Source: Dactylorhiza incarnata (lineage: Eukaryota; Streptophyta; Magnoliopsida; Asparagales; Orchidaceae). Taken from it: a stretch of DNA of 64,000 nt. Below the pieces are notes generated by a model. That model made no database searches and had not been told where the DNA came from. It saw nothing but the letters and a program-made list of their open reading frames with translations. Where the stretch lies: positions 124,001-188,000 of the forward strand of contig JAWHQI010000739.1 in NCBI GenBank assembly GCA_033032865.1, read 5' to 3'. The translations under genes were made by a program, and so were the position numbers. This document shows positions 1 to 9,846 of this stretch, in pieces (the stretch's first letter is position 1; every line of letters begins with the position of its first letter).

Positions 1-92
1 TTCTTTGTGCATCCCGTCACCGCCTGCCCGTTTCTCCTGTACCCGGGCAGGTGGTTATTCTATCCCTGCCCATTCGGGCAGGCCCCCAAGCC

Positions 93-100
93 TATAAATA
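93..100 (+). promoter_or_regulatory. TATA box of E1 5' LTR
   Basis: TATAAATA lies just after two CCTGCCC/GGGCAGG palindromes. The same arrangement is at 26693-26700 (E1 3' LTR), 34189-34196 and 47080-47087 (E4, minus strand), 50372-50379 and 60984-60991 (E5). It should start the genomic gag-pol transcript. Confidence 0.8.
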
Positions 101-260
101 GGGGGCGGCACTGTTCACAAGGCACTCACTCTCGAATCTAGGAGCTCGCTTGTTTGGGCTGCGGTCTCGAGTTTCACATCTTGCGGACTGTCTGACCGGC
201 CGGCTTCTCTTTTCCTGCACTTGCAGCCCGCTGTAACCACTTCTTTCTAATCAAAGGAAA

Positions 261-294
261 GCCCGTCGCAGGAGTGGCATTTGCCGCGGCGGGC
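261..294 (+). other. Conserved LTR hairpin after the poly(A) signal (E1 5' LTR)
   Basis: Arms GCCCGTCGC and GCGGCGGGC form a 9-bp stem with one T.G pair around an almost invariant loop containing AGGAGTGGCATTT. Equivalents are at 26861-26894, 24123-24156 (minus), 34006-34039 and 46897-46930 (minus), 50541-50574 and 61140-61173. Stem changes are compensated between copies. In the E4 and solo LTRs an AATAAA lies directly upstream, so the hairpin probably marks the R/U5 polyadenylation region. Confidence 0.7.
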
Positions 295-452
295 GAAGTC
301 TGGCCTTGACCGCTGCCAGCGGTCTCATTCTTCTACACAAAAAGTAACCGGCAACCCGCAGCCTCCGGTTTCCCTCGGAGGTGCGATCTCGGACTCAACA
401 GAAACACGCGGCCTTCAGATCGCGGATTGTCGGTGAAATCCTTTTCGCCACG

Positions 453-2711
453 ATGTCAGACTGTCAGTTCCCCCTTGGAGACCGCTCCGATCATAGCGAG
501 GACTCTTTATGGGAAGCCCTGGAGCAATCAAGGAGAGAAGCCGAGCGGGCTCAGAGGGCCACTGATCATCGACTTGAAGCGATCAGTCAGACTCTAGCAA
601 TGCTAACCGAGCGACTAGTTCCGCAACAAGCCGCGAATAATCAGGCGGTGACCCCAGTCCTTCCTCCACCTCCTCCTAACTCGCTACCGCAAGCCGCTAA
701 TTTCCAGCTCCATCAAGAAGACCCTGCGGCTAGGAAAAACTTCTATCAGGAAGCCGCGCACAACATGCCAGCTCGAGTCCTCGACTTCCAGGGGGCGACT
801 TCTCACGCTGCCCACCTTTCCTACCCGCAGGAGGGCGCGGCCCGTCTCTCCTACCCGCCTGAAGTTCCTATTCATCAATCCTACCCGCCAGAAGCTGCCG
901 CCCGGTCTTCTTATCAGGCGGCTTGTCCGCAAATAGCCGTAGCTCCGGCAGCTTATTACTCTGCTCCTCTATATGAAGACATGGAAGAAACTTCTCCCTT
1001 TGTGGACGAAGTCAGAGGGGAGCCTGCCCCTAATAATTTCAGGGAACCTCGCCTGCCAGTTTTCAATGGGGAGACTGATCCCACGGTTCATTTACAAGCT
1101 TTCGAGTCAGCCATTGCTCTCAGGACCTTAACTGATGCAACTAAGTGCAAGCTTCTTGTAACCTCCTTTGAAGGACAAGCGAGGGAATGGTTTTACGGTT
1201 TGCACCCCAGGTCGATCCGTTGTTTCGCGGAGCTGCGAAGAGAATTCCTGCTGAGATTCTCCACCTCAAGGAAGAGAAAGAGCGGCCCGGCGGCCCTTTT
1301 CGATATAAAACAACGGGAAGGCGAGACATGGGCTCGTTTTGTGGATCGATTCCAGAAAGAGATCATGGAAGTCCAAAATGTGGACCCGGAGCTGTATAGG
1401 ATTGCCCTCATCCATGGCCTAAGAGAGGGCCCCCTAAAGTTCGAAGCAAATATAAGGGAGCCTAAGACTTATCAGGAAATGATAAGTTTGGCAAATATGT
1501 TTATCAGAGGAGAGAAGAGCAATCCAGACTACGTCGCGAAGCTGGTAAGCGACAAGGAGCCATCGAATCCATCCTTCCGTCATCCACCATCGAATCAGTC
1601 CCACTCTGAACCCCGTTCCCAAAGGGGGAGGAACTACAAAAATAAGCAACCATTTATGGGCCATCAGCGGTTTCAAGATCAGAAACCACCGTTGGCCGTC
1701 GCTCCCGCTCCATCCGCTCCCCCTCCGCAAATCATGCCGGTATATTTACAACAGTATGCCGCGCAGCCACCTCCAGTCATTCCATCAACTCAATACGATG
1801 ATTCGCAAGAGTCATTCACTCCCCTAAACGTCACCATGGACGAAGTAGTCCAGATTCTGCAAAAGAGGCCAGATTTTAAAAGACCTGCTCCTCAGAAGTC
1901 GGATATTCGCAATCGAAATCCGAACCTTTATTGTGAGTATCATAAAGAGGGGGGACATCTAACTGAAGACTGTCGAGCTCTTCGTCTGCTTATAGAAAGA
2001 CTACTGGAAGAAGGAAAGCTTCGGGGTCTAGTTCGGAAAGATAAAATTGCTGAGCCAACTACCGAGAAGAAAAAGGAGATGGAAACAGTAGAAGTGACCT
2101 GGGAATGCGCCGACGTCGAGGACGCCGGCTACTATGGTGACATCCATCCTTCTACCGAATGCGTCGAAGTCAATGATGTGGGCCCCTTAGGGGACATCTA
2201 TTGTATCCATGGGGGAGCTGGAGCGGAATCATCTCGCAAATCCAGCATTGCGAGGGTTCTAAAGCAGGAAGTGGCAGCCACTACAAGTTCTCCTCCCGAA
2301 AGTACTATCGTCACGTTTGGTCAGGATGACCTTCCCCCCAATGCTAATCCTTTCGATGATGCGGTGGTTATCAAGGCCATCATTGAAAACTATACAGTCC
2401 ACAAGATTCTGATTGATACCGGCAGCTCTGTCAATCTCCTTTTCCGTCCGACTTTCGAGGCCCTGAAGACTGGAAAGCATCTGCTCTCCACCGAGGGACC
2501 CCTCTATGGTTTTTCTGGGGAGAAGAAGGAAGTAGAGGGTTCAGTGAAGCTCCTGGTCTCTCTTGGAGGAATAATAAAGTTGATCAATTTCGTGGTAGTA
2601 GATGCCCCGAGCAACTACTGTTCTATCTTCGGGAGGCCGATTCTCAATGCGTATAGGGCGGTAGTGTCCACCTTTCATCTTGCCCTCAAGTTCGCTGCTG
2701 AAGGAAAGTAG
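453..2711 (+). pseudogene. E1 gag and protease part of gag-pol, ended by a nonsense codon
   Basis: The ATG at 453 is chosen because the same start (MSD...) occurs in E4 at 46739; the frame is open upstream into the LTR, but that part is leader. The product has an N-terminal helical segment rich in Glu, Arg and Gln, a proline-rich linker, a retrotransposon gag domain (about residues 190-310), a C-x2-H-x4-H-x4-C knuckle near residue 490 and an aspartic protease motif DTGSS near residue 650. It would form the particle and process the polyprotein. A TAG at 2709-2711 replaces the CAG (Gln) codon present in E4, so RT is cut off. This is a C-to-T change, as expected from deamination of methylated cytosine. 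Confidence 0.88.
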
Positions 2712-3535
2712 TATCGGGTTAGAAGCAACCCAAAAGTAGCTCGGGAGTGCTACGTCCGAACTGTCAACATGATCACTGACGTTCCGCTTCCCAAGATCAT
2801 GGATGAGGTTTTGGAGGTTGCTGAGTCTCCAGAGGCCGTCGAGGAAGGAAAAGATCGAGAAGGGGCTCACTTGGAACCTGCCCAAGCGACCCAAGAAGTT
2901 CCTATTGCTGAGGGGGCAGAAAAGAAGCTGGTCATCAACGCTGAGTTGTCAGAAGAGGAGAAAGTGGAGCTAATCTCCTGTCTGTTGGGGAATCTGGATG
3001 TCTTCGCTTGGTCTGCGGAGGATATGCCCTGAGTTCAAGCCCGTCCAGCAAAAGAAGAGAGAAGTGGCGACCAAGCTGGCGTTGCCCATCAGAGAGGAAG
3101 TTTCCAAACTCCTAAAAGCGGGTTTCATTTCTGAGATTCAATATCCCACGTGGATGTCGAATGTTGTAATGGTTAAGAAATCTTGTGGGAAGTGGCGCAT
3201 GTGCGTGGACTTCACCAAACTTAATAAAGCATGCCCTAAAGATTGTTACCCTTTGCCTCAGATAGATGTCTTAGTTGATTCCGCGGTTGGGTATGGTTTT
3301 ATGAGTTTCCTCGATGCCTTCTCCGGGTACCATCAAATTAAAATGCACAAACCTGACATCGCGCATACCTCATTTATCACAAACGATGGGTGTTACTGCT
3401 ATCTCGTAATGCCCTTCGGTCTTAAAAACGCTGGTGCAACATACCAAAGAATGATGGATACCATCTTTAAACATCAAAAGGGCAGGAATCTCGAAGTCTA
3501 TGTTGATGACCTTCTTCTCAAAAGTAAAACATTCT
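2712..3535 (+). pseudogene. E1 pol: protease-RT linker and N-terminal RT, frameshifted, cut by E2
   Basis: The frame continues in phase after the TAG to about 3032. There a deletion of about 44 nt relative to E5 (51006-51050) joins ATGCC to CTGAGTTC and shifts the frame. RT is then readable from about 3030 to 3535, with the segment SFLDAFSGYHQIKMHK and the catalytic YVDD near 3502. The reading frame ends where E2 is inserted. The rest of pol resumes at 15976. RT would copy element RNA into cDNA in cytoplasmic particles; this copy cannot make it. Confidence 0.9.
3531..3535 (+). repeat. Target-site duplication of E2 (left copy)
   Basis: ATTCT at 3531-3535 is repeated at 15971-15975. Removing E2 and one copy makes the RT sequence contiguous with E5 around 51547. 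Five bp is normal for Ty3/Gypsy integrase. Confidence 0.95.
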
Positions 3536-4173
3536 TGTTGACGCCAGGAAAATCCTGACCTCAAGATTCGGACCAATGCAACCGGAGGCTACTCGCCCAG
3601 CAGTCCAACGAGATGACTTGGCTGGCAACGACGAAGAAGCTAGAAGAGCAACAAACAGGACCCCAGGTGCTGCGGCAGGGAGGTCCCACCACGTACCCAG
3701 AAGCTCCGAAGAGACTTCCCCTCCAAGACCAAAGAATGGCCGAGCAAGGTACGAGGAAGGCACCGGCTTGGCTAGCAAGCAGGGGTGGCGGGCTCAAGAA
3801 TTCGGAAATGGGGTTCCAGAAGCTCAAGCACAGGTGCCAATCCAAGTACCCCTGGGGTCCTATTTATAGGCAACCAAGGGGTAGGGGGGGTTTTTATAGC
3901 CCACCCCTCGACCCGGCGACTATGGGTTACTCGGCGAGTACCATGCCATAGTCGCCCATCTGGCGAGTATTGGGGACTGCTCGCACACGCCGGGCCAATA
4001 CTCGCTAGGTCTTCTGTTCCATGCTCGCCAGCCTGGCGAGTATTGGCGGTTTACTCGCCGAGGTCTTCTCTACTTCTGCCTTGAACTGCCGGTCTTTGTG
4101 TTGACCTCTTTGACTTTGACTTCTGCCTACGTGGCCTTGGGGGGGTCCACCCTCGGAGAATGAGGGTTGTACA
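3536..4173 (-). repeat. 3' LTR of E2
   Basis: It has TG...CA ends and matches 15333-15970 over 638 bp with no difference I can see. A minus-strand TATA box (CCTATAAATA) is at 3861-3870. Several GGCGAGTATT or AATACTCGC words cluster at about 3930-4065. Identical LTRs mean a very recent insertion. Confidence 0.95.
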
Positions 4174-4297
4174 CAATCCCCGCTCTTTGCGAGTAACACA
4201 GTTGCTCGGAAAGAATCATCCAACCTTTATTCGACGAGCAGCCTTATGGGCGAGTATTAGCTGATAATCGATTTCTCGCTAGTCGACGCTCGAACTC
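4174..4297 (+). promoter_or_regulatory. E2 polypurine tract and upstream region of gene A
   Basis: On the minus strand AGAGCGGGGATTG directly precedes the LTR start TGTACAACC and is the likely polypurine tract. It resembles GCGGGGATTA before the family I LTRs. On the + strand the segment is the upstream region of gene A and carries a GGCGAGTATTAG word near 4251. Confidence 0.6.
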
Positions 4298-4306
4298 TAT
4301 AAATAG
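4298..4306 (+). promoter_or_regulatory. TATA box of E2 antisense gene A
   Basis: TATAAATAG lies 47 bp upstream of the gene A ATG at 4353. It faces away from the LTR and towards pol, so gene A has its own promoter on the strand opposite gag-pol. Confidence 0.7.
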
Positions 4307-4352
4307 AGGGGCAAGGGTCTCTGACGGCACGCCCTTTCTGAACTCGCTCAAG

Positions 4353-5946
4353 ATGGTGCGCGACTATGCTGCTGAGGCTAAGGCGGCCATGGCTGGTCTT
4401 GTCGGCTTGTTTGATGGTATTTCGCTCCCTCCTCACCCAGATCTTACATCCGGCGACCTTCCATCTTCTAAGAAGAGGAAGAGGCTCGCCCAGAAGAAGA
4501 AGAAGAAGGAAAAGAAGAAAGCCGCCGAGGAGGAGGTCGCCGCTCCCTTGGGCGACCAACATCAACAGCTGCTGGACGATCTGGGACTTTCCAATGAGGG
4601 CGACTCGCCGGTCACGGAACCTCCTGCTTCTAAGGTCGTCGAGGGGGCGAGCATTCCCGAGACCTCGGCCCATAATCTGCCGGAGAGTCTCGCTCCTGTG
4701 CGAGGTGCGAGTAATATACTCGCCATTGTCAAGTTTTGATTTCTTTCGTCTTGCTTTGCAGAGTTAATCGCCCCTTTTCTGTTTTAACAGAGTCGTCTAC
4801 CCTTGGCGCTCAGGAGGATCCTCTGGACGTAGCTCCTCTGAGGTCGTCGCCCATGGTCTCGCCTCGGGGTGGAGGTCGCTCAGGGCGAGTTCTTCACAGC
4901 TCCTCGCTGGAGAAGAGGCCGATGAGCGAGCAACATGCTCCTTTGGCGAGCATCGTGCCTCCGCCTCCACCGCCTTTTCAATCTGTAGAGATGGCGAGCA
5001 GCTCGCAGCTGCCCGCAGGTGGACTTCCGCCACCTCCTCCGTTTCCTCCTTCTGCTACCCTTCAGGGCGATCAGCGCCCTTCGACTTCTACTGCACCTTC
5101 GACTTACCAGGGTGAATCCTCGCGCCGTGGCGGGACTGGGGGCTCTTCGGGCTTCTTCGCTCCCAGAGGGGGAGGGCGACCAGGTGATAATCGCGGTCGG
5201 GGGAACGCGCCTCCCAGCCGGGATCCGGCGATCGGGGGCTCTTCGCGGCGAGACGACCATCATCGCAGCACATCTCCTCGCCGGGCAAGGGTCTCTCCTC
5301 GCCGTCGTTCACGCAGTCCTAGGCCAGGTATTTGGTCGTTATTTTCAATAGTCGCTACTGTCTTCACTTCGCTTTTTGCTTCGTCATCTAAGTTCTAACA
5401 CTCTTACCTTTTTTGGCAGCTCGCGCCCATACCCCCATTGGAGCCTTGATCGACGCGGTCGGGCTTCCTTCTCGCGAGTACCAGGAGAGGGCTACTCGCG
5501 CAATTCTGGAGCTGGAGTCCAAGCTGGAGCGCCTGGCGATTTGTGAGCCTCATCGCCGCCTGTCCGAGGTTGAATCGCGAGTTGAGCGCCTGGCGAGCTC
5601 TGACGCTCATCGTCGTTTGACCGAGCTGGAGGTGCGAGTATCGCGGCTGGAAGAGTTCGATACTCGCCTGGCTGGTGCAGAATCTCGCCTTCATACGGTT
5701 GGCGACCTGGAGCGCAGACTGGCGAGGATCGAGCATCGCCAACAGCTGCATCATGACGAGTTGGTGGGGATGCGCGCGAGCATGGGCTCGGTTGGTCGGC
5801 TGGCGAGGATCGAAGACCAACTGCGTCAGGGCGAGGACGCGATGTCTCTGGCCTTTGAGCACTTCAAGCGTGCTCGCAGCATGGGCTTCGTTGGGCGACA
5901 TCCTCAGCCTCCGGATTTTCAAGCGAATCTCCAAGCACCTCCCTAG
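4353..5946 (+). CDS. E2 antisense gene A: proline/RG/RS-rich coiled-coil protein (3 exons predicted)
   Basis: Predicted exons are 4353-4704, 4791-5327 and 5420-5946, together 471 codons plus stop. The donors are GTGCGA and GTATTT. The acceptors are TTTTAACAG and TTTGGCAG, and the joins keep one open frame (both introns phase 1). An alternative acceptor at 4761 breaks the frame. Exon 1 has a lysine run (about residues 45-60, likely nuclear signal). Exon 2 is rich in Pro, then Arg-Gly and Arg-Ser, like RNA-binding or nuclear proteins. Exon 3 is a long charged heptad-type helix. No catalytic motif is visible and function is unknown. It takes the place of family I gene A but shares no clear sequence with it except coiled-coil character. 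The first intron carries TACTCGCC. Confidence 0.72.
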
Positions 5947-6335
5947 ACGCTGCTTCTTCTCCATTTTTCTTCTTTCTACGTTATGTCGCCTTTTGGCGAG
6001 TAGCTCTGTACTGCTGAACTATTGCCTGATTTGATGTAATATTACTTCGGCGAGTATTAGAAAACTCGTCGTTTACTACTTGTTCTGCCTTCTTCTTTCT
6101 GTGATGGATTTTATCTTGAGTTTTTCTCTATCTTCTTTTATTTTGGCGAGTAGCTATCTGTTCCTCGCCTTATGCATAGCGAGCTTTTTCCGCGCCTTTC
6201 CTTGCAGGTCTTCTCGCTTGGGAGGTCGACTTCTTGCTGACGCGCGTTGCTGAGTTGGCGATTACAACGTAATACTCGCCACCCCCTTATTCCTAATCGC
6301 GCCGTCGTGCTCGATACGCCAAGCTACCCGACCAC
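5947..6335 (+). promoter_or_regulatory. E2 spacer between antisense genes A and B
   Basis: This gene-free spacer holds the 3' end of gene A and the upstream region of gene B. It contains several copies of the family II word: GGCGAGTA near 5996, 6050 and 6146, and ATACTCGCC near 6271. No other gene is visible. Confidence 0.55.
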
Positions 6336-6344
6336 TATAAATAG
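6336..6344 (+). promoter_or_regulatory. TATA box of E2 antisense gene B
   Basis: TATAAATAG is followed by a G-run and lies 132 bp upstream of the gene B ATG at 6468. A second, separate TATA box shows that A and B are independent transcription units. Confidence 0.7.
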
Positions 6345-6467
6345 GGGGGGTGGGTGAGTCTTAAATACGCTTTTGGCGACCTTCTGAGCTCTCGTGCGAG
6401 TATCTTCCGTCTCCCTTTCCTCTTCGTGCTTTCTTGGATACTCGCCTTTCTTCCCTTCCTTCAAAAG

Positions 6468-8410
6468 ATGGCCGATGAGGCGACCATCCGGCGTGCCAAT
6501 CACGCCCAGAACTTTGCGGCGACCACCTTCAAGAAGTCGATCACGACTGAGAAGGAGTTGGAGGTCGTCAGGGCGAAGTACCTCCCGCCAGGGTACATCG
6601 CTAGGCTTCCTCGCCAGGGAGAGCGACTAAATTCCATTCTGGGTGATGGGCGAGTACTCCCTACTCGCCACTTCGAGGTGGGCCTGCGACTACCACTGTG
6701 GACGGAGTTCTCTCAGATACTCCGCTACTTTGGGATAGTCCCCGCCCAGATCAACCCTAACGGGGGTGGCGATGATCGTGGGCTTCCTCTGCTATTTGCG
6801 CGACCAGGGGATCGCCTTCGACCTTTCTGTCTTTCGGCGAGTATTCAACTTCATGGCGACAGGCGAGGGCGTCATCTTCTTCTGCAGCCATGTCTGCACG
6901 CTGGTCGGCACCGCGAACAAGAATCATCGCTGGGGAGAGCGATTAGTCGTCATTTCTGGCGACTTTCAAGCGATCCCCAACAAATCCTTCCAGCCACCGG
7001 AGAGCGTCTTCGGGACTTCCTTCCTAAGCGAGGGTGGCGTGAAGCTGCTCGAGTCCTTCAAGAATCGCCGTCTTGATGTGGTGCACTGGAGGAGGCGAGT
7101 AGATGAGCTCGCCGAGATTTTCGTAGGCGAAGGTAATCTACTATGCGAGTATTCGCAATACTCGTTCTTCGTCTTCCACTTGGCGACTAACTGGATTTAT
7201 CACTTCTCTTCCTGCAGCAGTCCACGTCCTGCCGCGCGAGCTTCTTCCCGCGGTGGTGAAGACGACTACTTCCACCCAGGGAGGCACAGGGACCTCTGCT
7301 CGCGGGGATGGGGCCTACTCGCCCATCGACTTGTCGCCGGGAGGTGATGAGACCCTGGTCGGCGGCGAAGGCTCCAGGCTGTCGAAGAAGCGGAAGGAGA
7401 GGGGCGAGCCCTCCGAGCCCTCGAGGAAGAAGAAGGAGGTCGCTCACCGGGACCTTGGCAAGAAGGCGGACCCTTCTGAGGCCGGCGAGCCCTATACCCA
7501 CCCAAACTTCAACTTGGGTGTTCGTGGCGAGGATGCCTATGGACGCCGCCTAGTCGCCTGGTCGGAGGGCGACCATGTGGTGTCCCTGAGCTCCAACCTC
7601 CCGCCCTGGTCAGAGGACTGGGAGGATCAAGGCGAGGCTTTTGACGTGCTCCACGCCGTCTATGGTCGCGAGGACGCGGAGAGGCTGCGGGAGGAATCCT
7701 CCGAGTATCTGGCGCACCAAACCTCGCGATCCCTGCTGCGATCTGCCGAGCTGGCTCATTCGACGGCGAGGAGGTTGCTGGAGTACGAGGAGACCATCCG
7801 GATCAGTACAAAGAAAATGATCGCCATGGGGCTCAAGGCGAAGGAGCATGAGGTACTCGCTTCTCTTTGATACTCGCCTCCGGGATAGTCGCCTCTTTGC
7901 CGAATAACTTACTGACTTTGCGTCTTCTTGCTTTTGAAGGTCGCCGAGGTGGAGATGGCGACAAAGATGTCCCAGCTGGAGAAGGAGCTGGAGGATACTC
8001 GGCAAACCTTGGAGGCCGCCCAGGTGCGAATCGCTGAGCTGGAAACTCGGCCTGCCGAGCAACGGCCAGCGGTGGCGGGCCCCTCTAGGGTCGGTAAGCA
8101 GATTCGGATGCATGGCGACGACATGCCACGAGTTCGCCGAGAGATCGCACGAGCTACGGGGACCGTCATCCTGAGTCAACTGAAGGCGGATGATCTCCTG
8201 AAGCCGGCTGCAATGGAGTTGAGGGTGGAGGACATCATCCCGGCGCTGCTCGCCGAGGAGTCCACCTCCCCTTTGCGAGCATCCTCGCCGCCATCCAGTG
8301 ATGCCGAGTATGACGACTCTGAGGAGGATGAAGATGATGATGCTGATGATGGCGACGATGATGGGGGCGACGAGCCAGATGTAGACATTTTGGGCGAGGA
8401 CGTCGCCTAG
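6468..8410 (+). pseudogene. E2 antisense gene B: PF04195-like protein, 3 exons, one 1-nt frameshift
   Basis: Exons 6468-7132, 7218-7852 and 7940-8410 join with intron phases 1 and 0, the same as in family I. Allowing for one extra G in a G5 run at about 6762-6766, the product is about 589 residues. Order: a 'putative gypsy type transposon' region (about residues 70-125, F-x-V-G-L-x-L-P-L then YFGIVPAQ and PNG), a basic Lys/Arg patch in exon 2, a coiled coil across exons 2 and 3, and an Asp/Glu-rich tail. The start is the first ATG in the domain frame; an ATG at 6354 in the same frame is possible. Both introns carry family II words (TACTCGCC, GCGAGTATT). Since the LTRs are identical, the frameshift is either very new or a homopolymer error. 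No enzymatic function can be assigned. Confidence 0.75.
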
Positions 8411-9846
8411 TCGCCTGGCTTCCCTTTTTGCTCGCCCGGCGACCTTTTGTAAACATCTTGAAGATTCTTTTGTAATATTCATCAAATATTTACATATGAA
8501 AAGGACAAATGTTTTGCTCGCCTGTCTCCTTGGTCCTTGCTTCTTTTTCTGAATGCCGCTTAGGCTCCTAGGCTCGAGGCGAGATTGAGTGATCGCTAGG
8601 CTCTTAGGATTACGGCGAGGTTGCGTGTACCTCTATACTCGTACTTATATACTCGCACCTCCATGCTCGCATATGTACACTCGCCTAGGTACTCGCACAT
8701 GCATGCTCGCCTTCTGCAATGTTTCCCTTGAGGGAGTTGGACTGTGGAGGCTACTCAGAGGGTTTAGAGGGACACGTGCTCTCAAGGTCTTGCCTGGTAC
8801 CTGGTGAAGAGTTTATCAGACTCGTTCAACAATAATGAATTTTTTAGGGAAAAGAGATAGGGAACGGCAGTTGGGGAGGCCTGGAGGGACACATCTTCCC
8901 GAGGCCTTCATCCTACTTGGATGCCGGAAGATCTCCTTTCTTTTAGTTGTTCAAATCGGTCCTGTCCTTTTCATCGTTGGAACGTCGGCTTCCAGGCTCT
9001 CCCCTGGCAATCTCTTCAGTCGGACGAGAAATGCGGTCGGTGGGAACCGCGGCCAACATGCAAGGGAGGAGCTGATCTCGGCCGTCATTGCAGAGGCTTG
9101 GTCTTAAGGGATCGCACACCCGAGGCACTGTCCCATCATCCGTTCTGAGTTTTTACGAGGGTTAAGCCGGAATATCGTGTTCCAACTCGCGATGGTGATT
9201 GTTGATGTAGGACGACGTCAAGCAGGGAGTGGCAGTCGGGGAGATCCAAGGGGACACACCATCCCGAGGCCTCCATCCTACTTGGATGCTGAATGTGGAT
9301 CGGACCTGCTTCCTGTTGCTCAGGGAGTTTAGCAGGGAGTTAAGCACACTTTAGGCACAATAACTCATATGATCTAACACAGTAACTTTAGAAAATGAAA
9401 TGCTTGCTGCGAGCTTTTCAGCTTTCGAGGGTATATGACGCCTTTTTTCAAGGGTCCCCTGAGTTAGTGAAATCGATCATCTCTTCGCCGAATCGGAAGG
9501 TCGGCGTCCAGACTTCTTCCCGGTAATCTCTACAGTCGGACGAGAAATGCAGTCGGTGGGAACCGCGGCCAACATGCAAGGGGGGAGCTGATCTCGGCCG
9601 TCATTGCAGAGGCTTGGTCTTAAGGGAACGCACACCCGAGGCACTGTCCCATCATCCGTTCTGAGTTTTTACGAGGGTTAAGTCGGAGGCCTGTTTCCCA
9701 ACCTAGCGTGGAGATTGACTTCACCTGACTTCCTTATTTTGAGGTTTTGTTGATGCGAAGGAAGCTTCCTCGTCCCATGTTTCAGGGCGACGTAAATTTT
9801 ATTCAAAAGGAATGAATTTACAAGGATGGGAAATATACATCTCCCC
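8411..9846. other. E2 gene-free region between gene B and pol
   Basis: I see no gene here. A run of TACTCG/GCTCGC words is at about 8635-8712. Two near-identical 189-bp direct repeats lie at about 8983-9171 and 9499-9687 (offset 516 bp). A shorter pair (GGCAGTYGGGGAG...) lies near 8869 and 9231. It occupies the place of the hairpin-array region of family I but has a different sequence. It includes the convergent 3' ends of gene B and pol. Confidence 0.6.
8983..9687. repeat. 189-bp direct repeat pair in E2 (8983-9171 and 9499-9687)
   Basis: The copies share the segment from about CGGACGAGAAATGC to TTTTTACGAGGGTTAAG at a constant 516-bp offset, with only a few mismatches and no indel in the parts compared. 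Between them is unrelated sequence and part of a second repeat pair. Confidence 0.8.

Larger units (their letters stand above)
1..400 (+). repeat. 5' LTR of E1, 3' portion only
   Basis: It is co-linear with 26601-27000 at a constant offset of 26600 and ends in CAACA. It contains two copies of a palindrome with arms CCTGCCC/GGGCAGG (23-51 and 65-82), a TATA box TATAAATA (93-100), an AATCAAA poly(A)-like signal and a hairpin (261-294). The U3 start is beyond the window edge. Confidence 0.93.

Noticed and set aside
381..452. Earlier start of E1 gag inside the LTR
   Set aside because: The upstream codons cover the LTR end and leader; the conserved MSD start at 453 matches E4.
3576..4084. Overlapping frames repeated in both E2 LTRs (also 15373-15881)
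   Set aside because: They are LTR sequence in all frames, identical in both LTRs because of recent insertion, with no conserved protein features.
7610..8485. 291-codon minus-strand frame in E2
   Set aside because: It is the reverse of antisense gene B exons 2 and 3, whose exon structure is conserved in all elements; the acidic tail gives long stop-free shadows.
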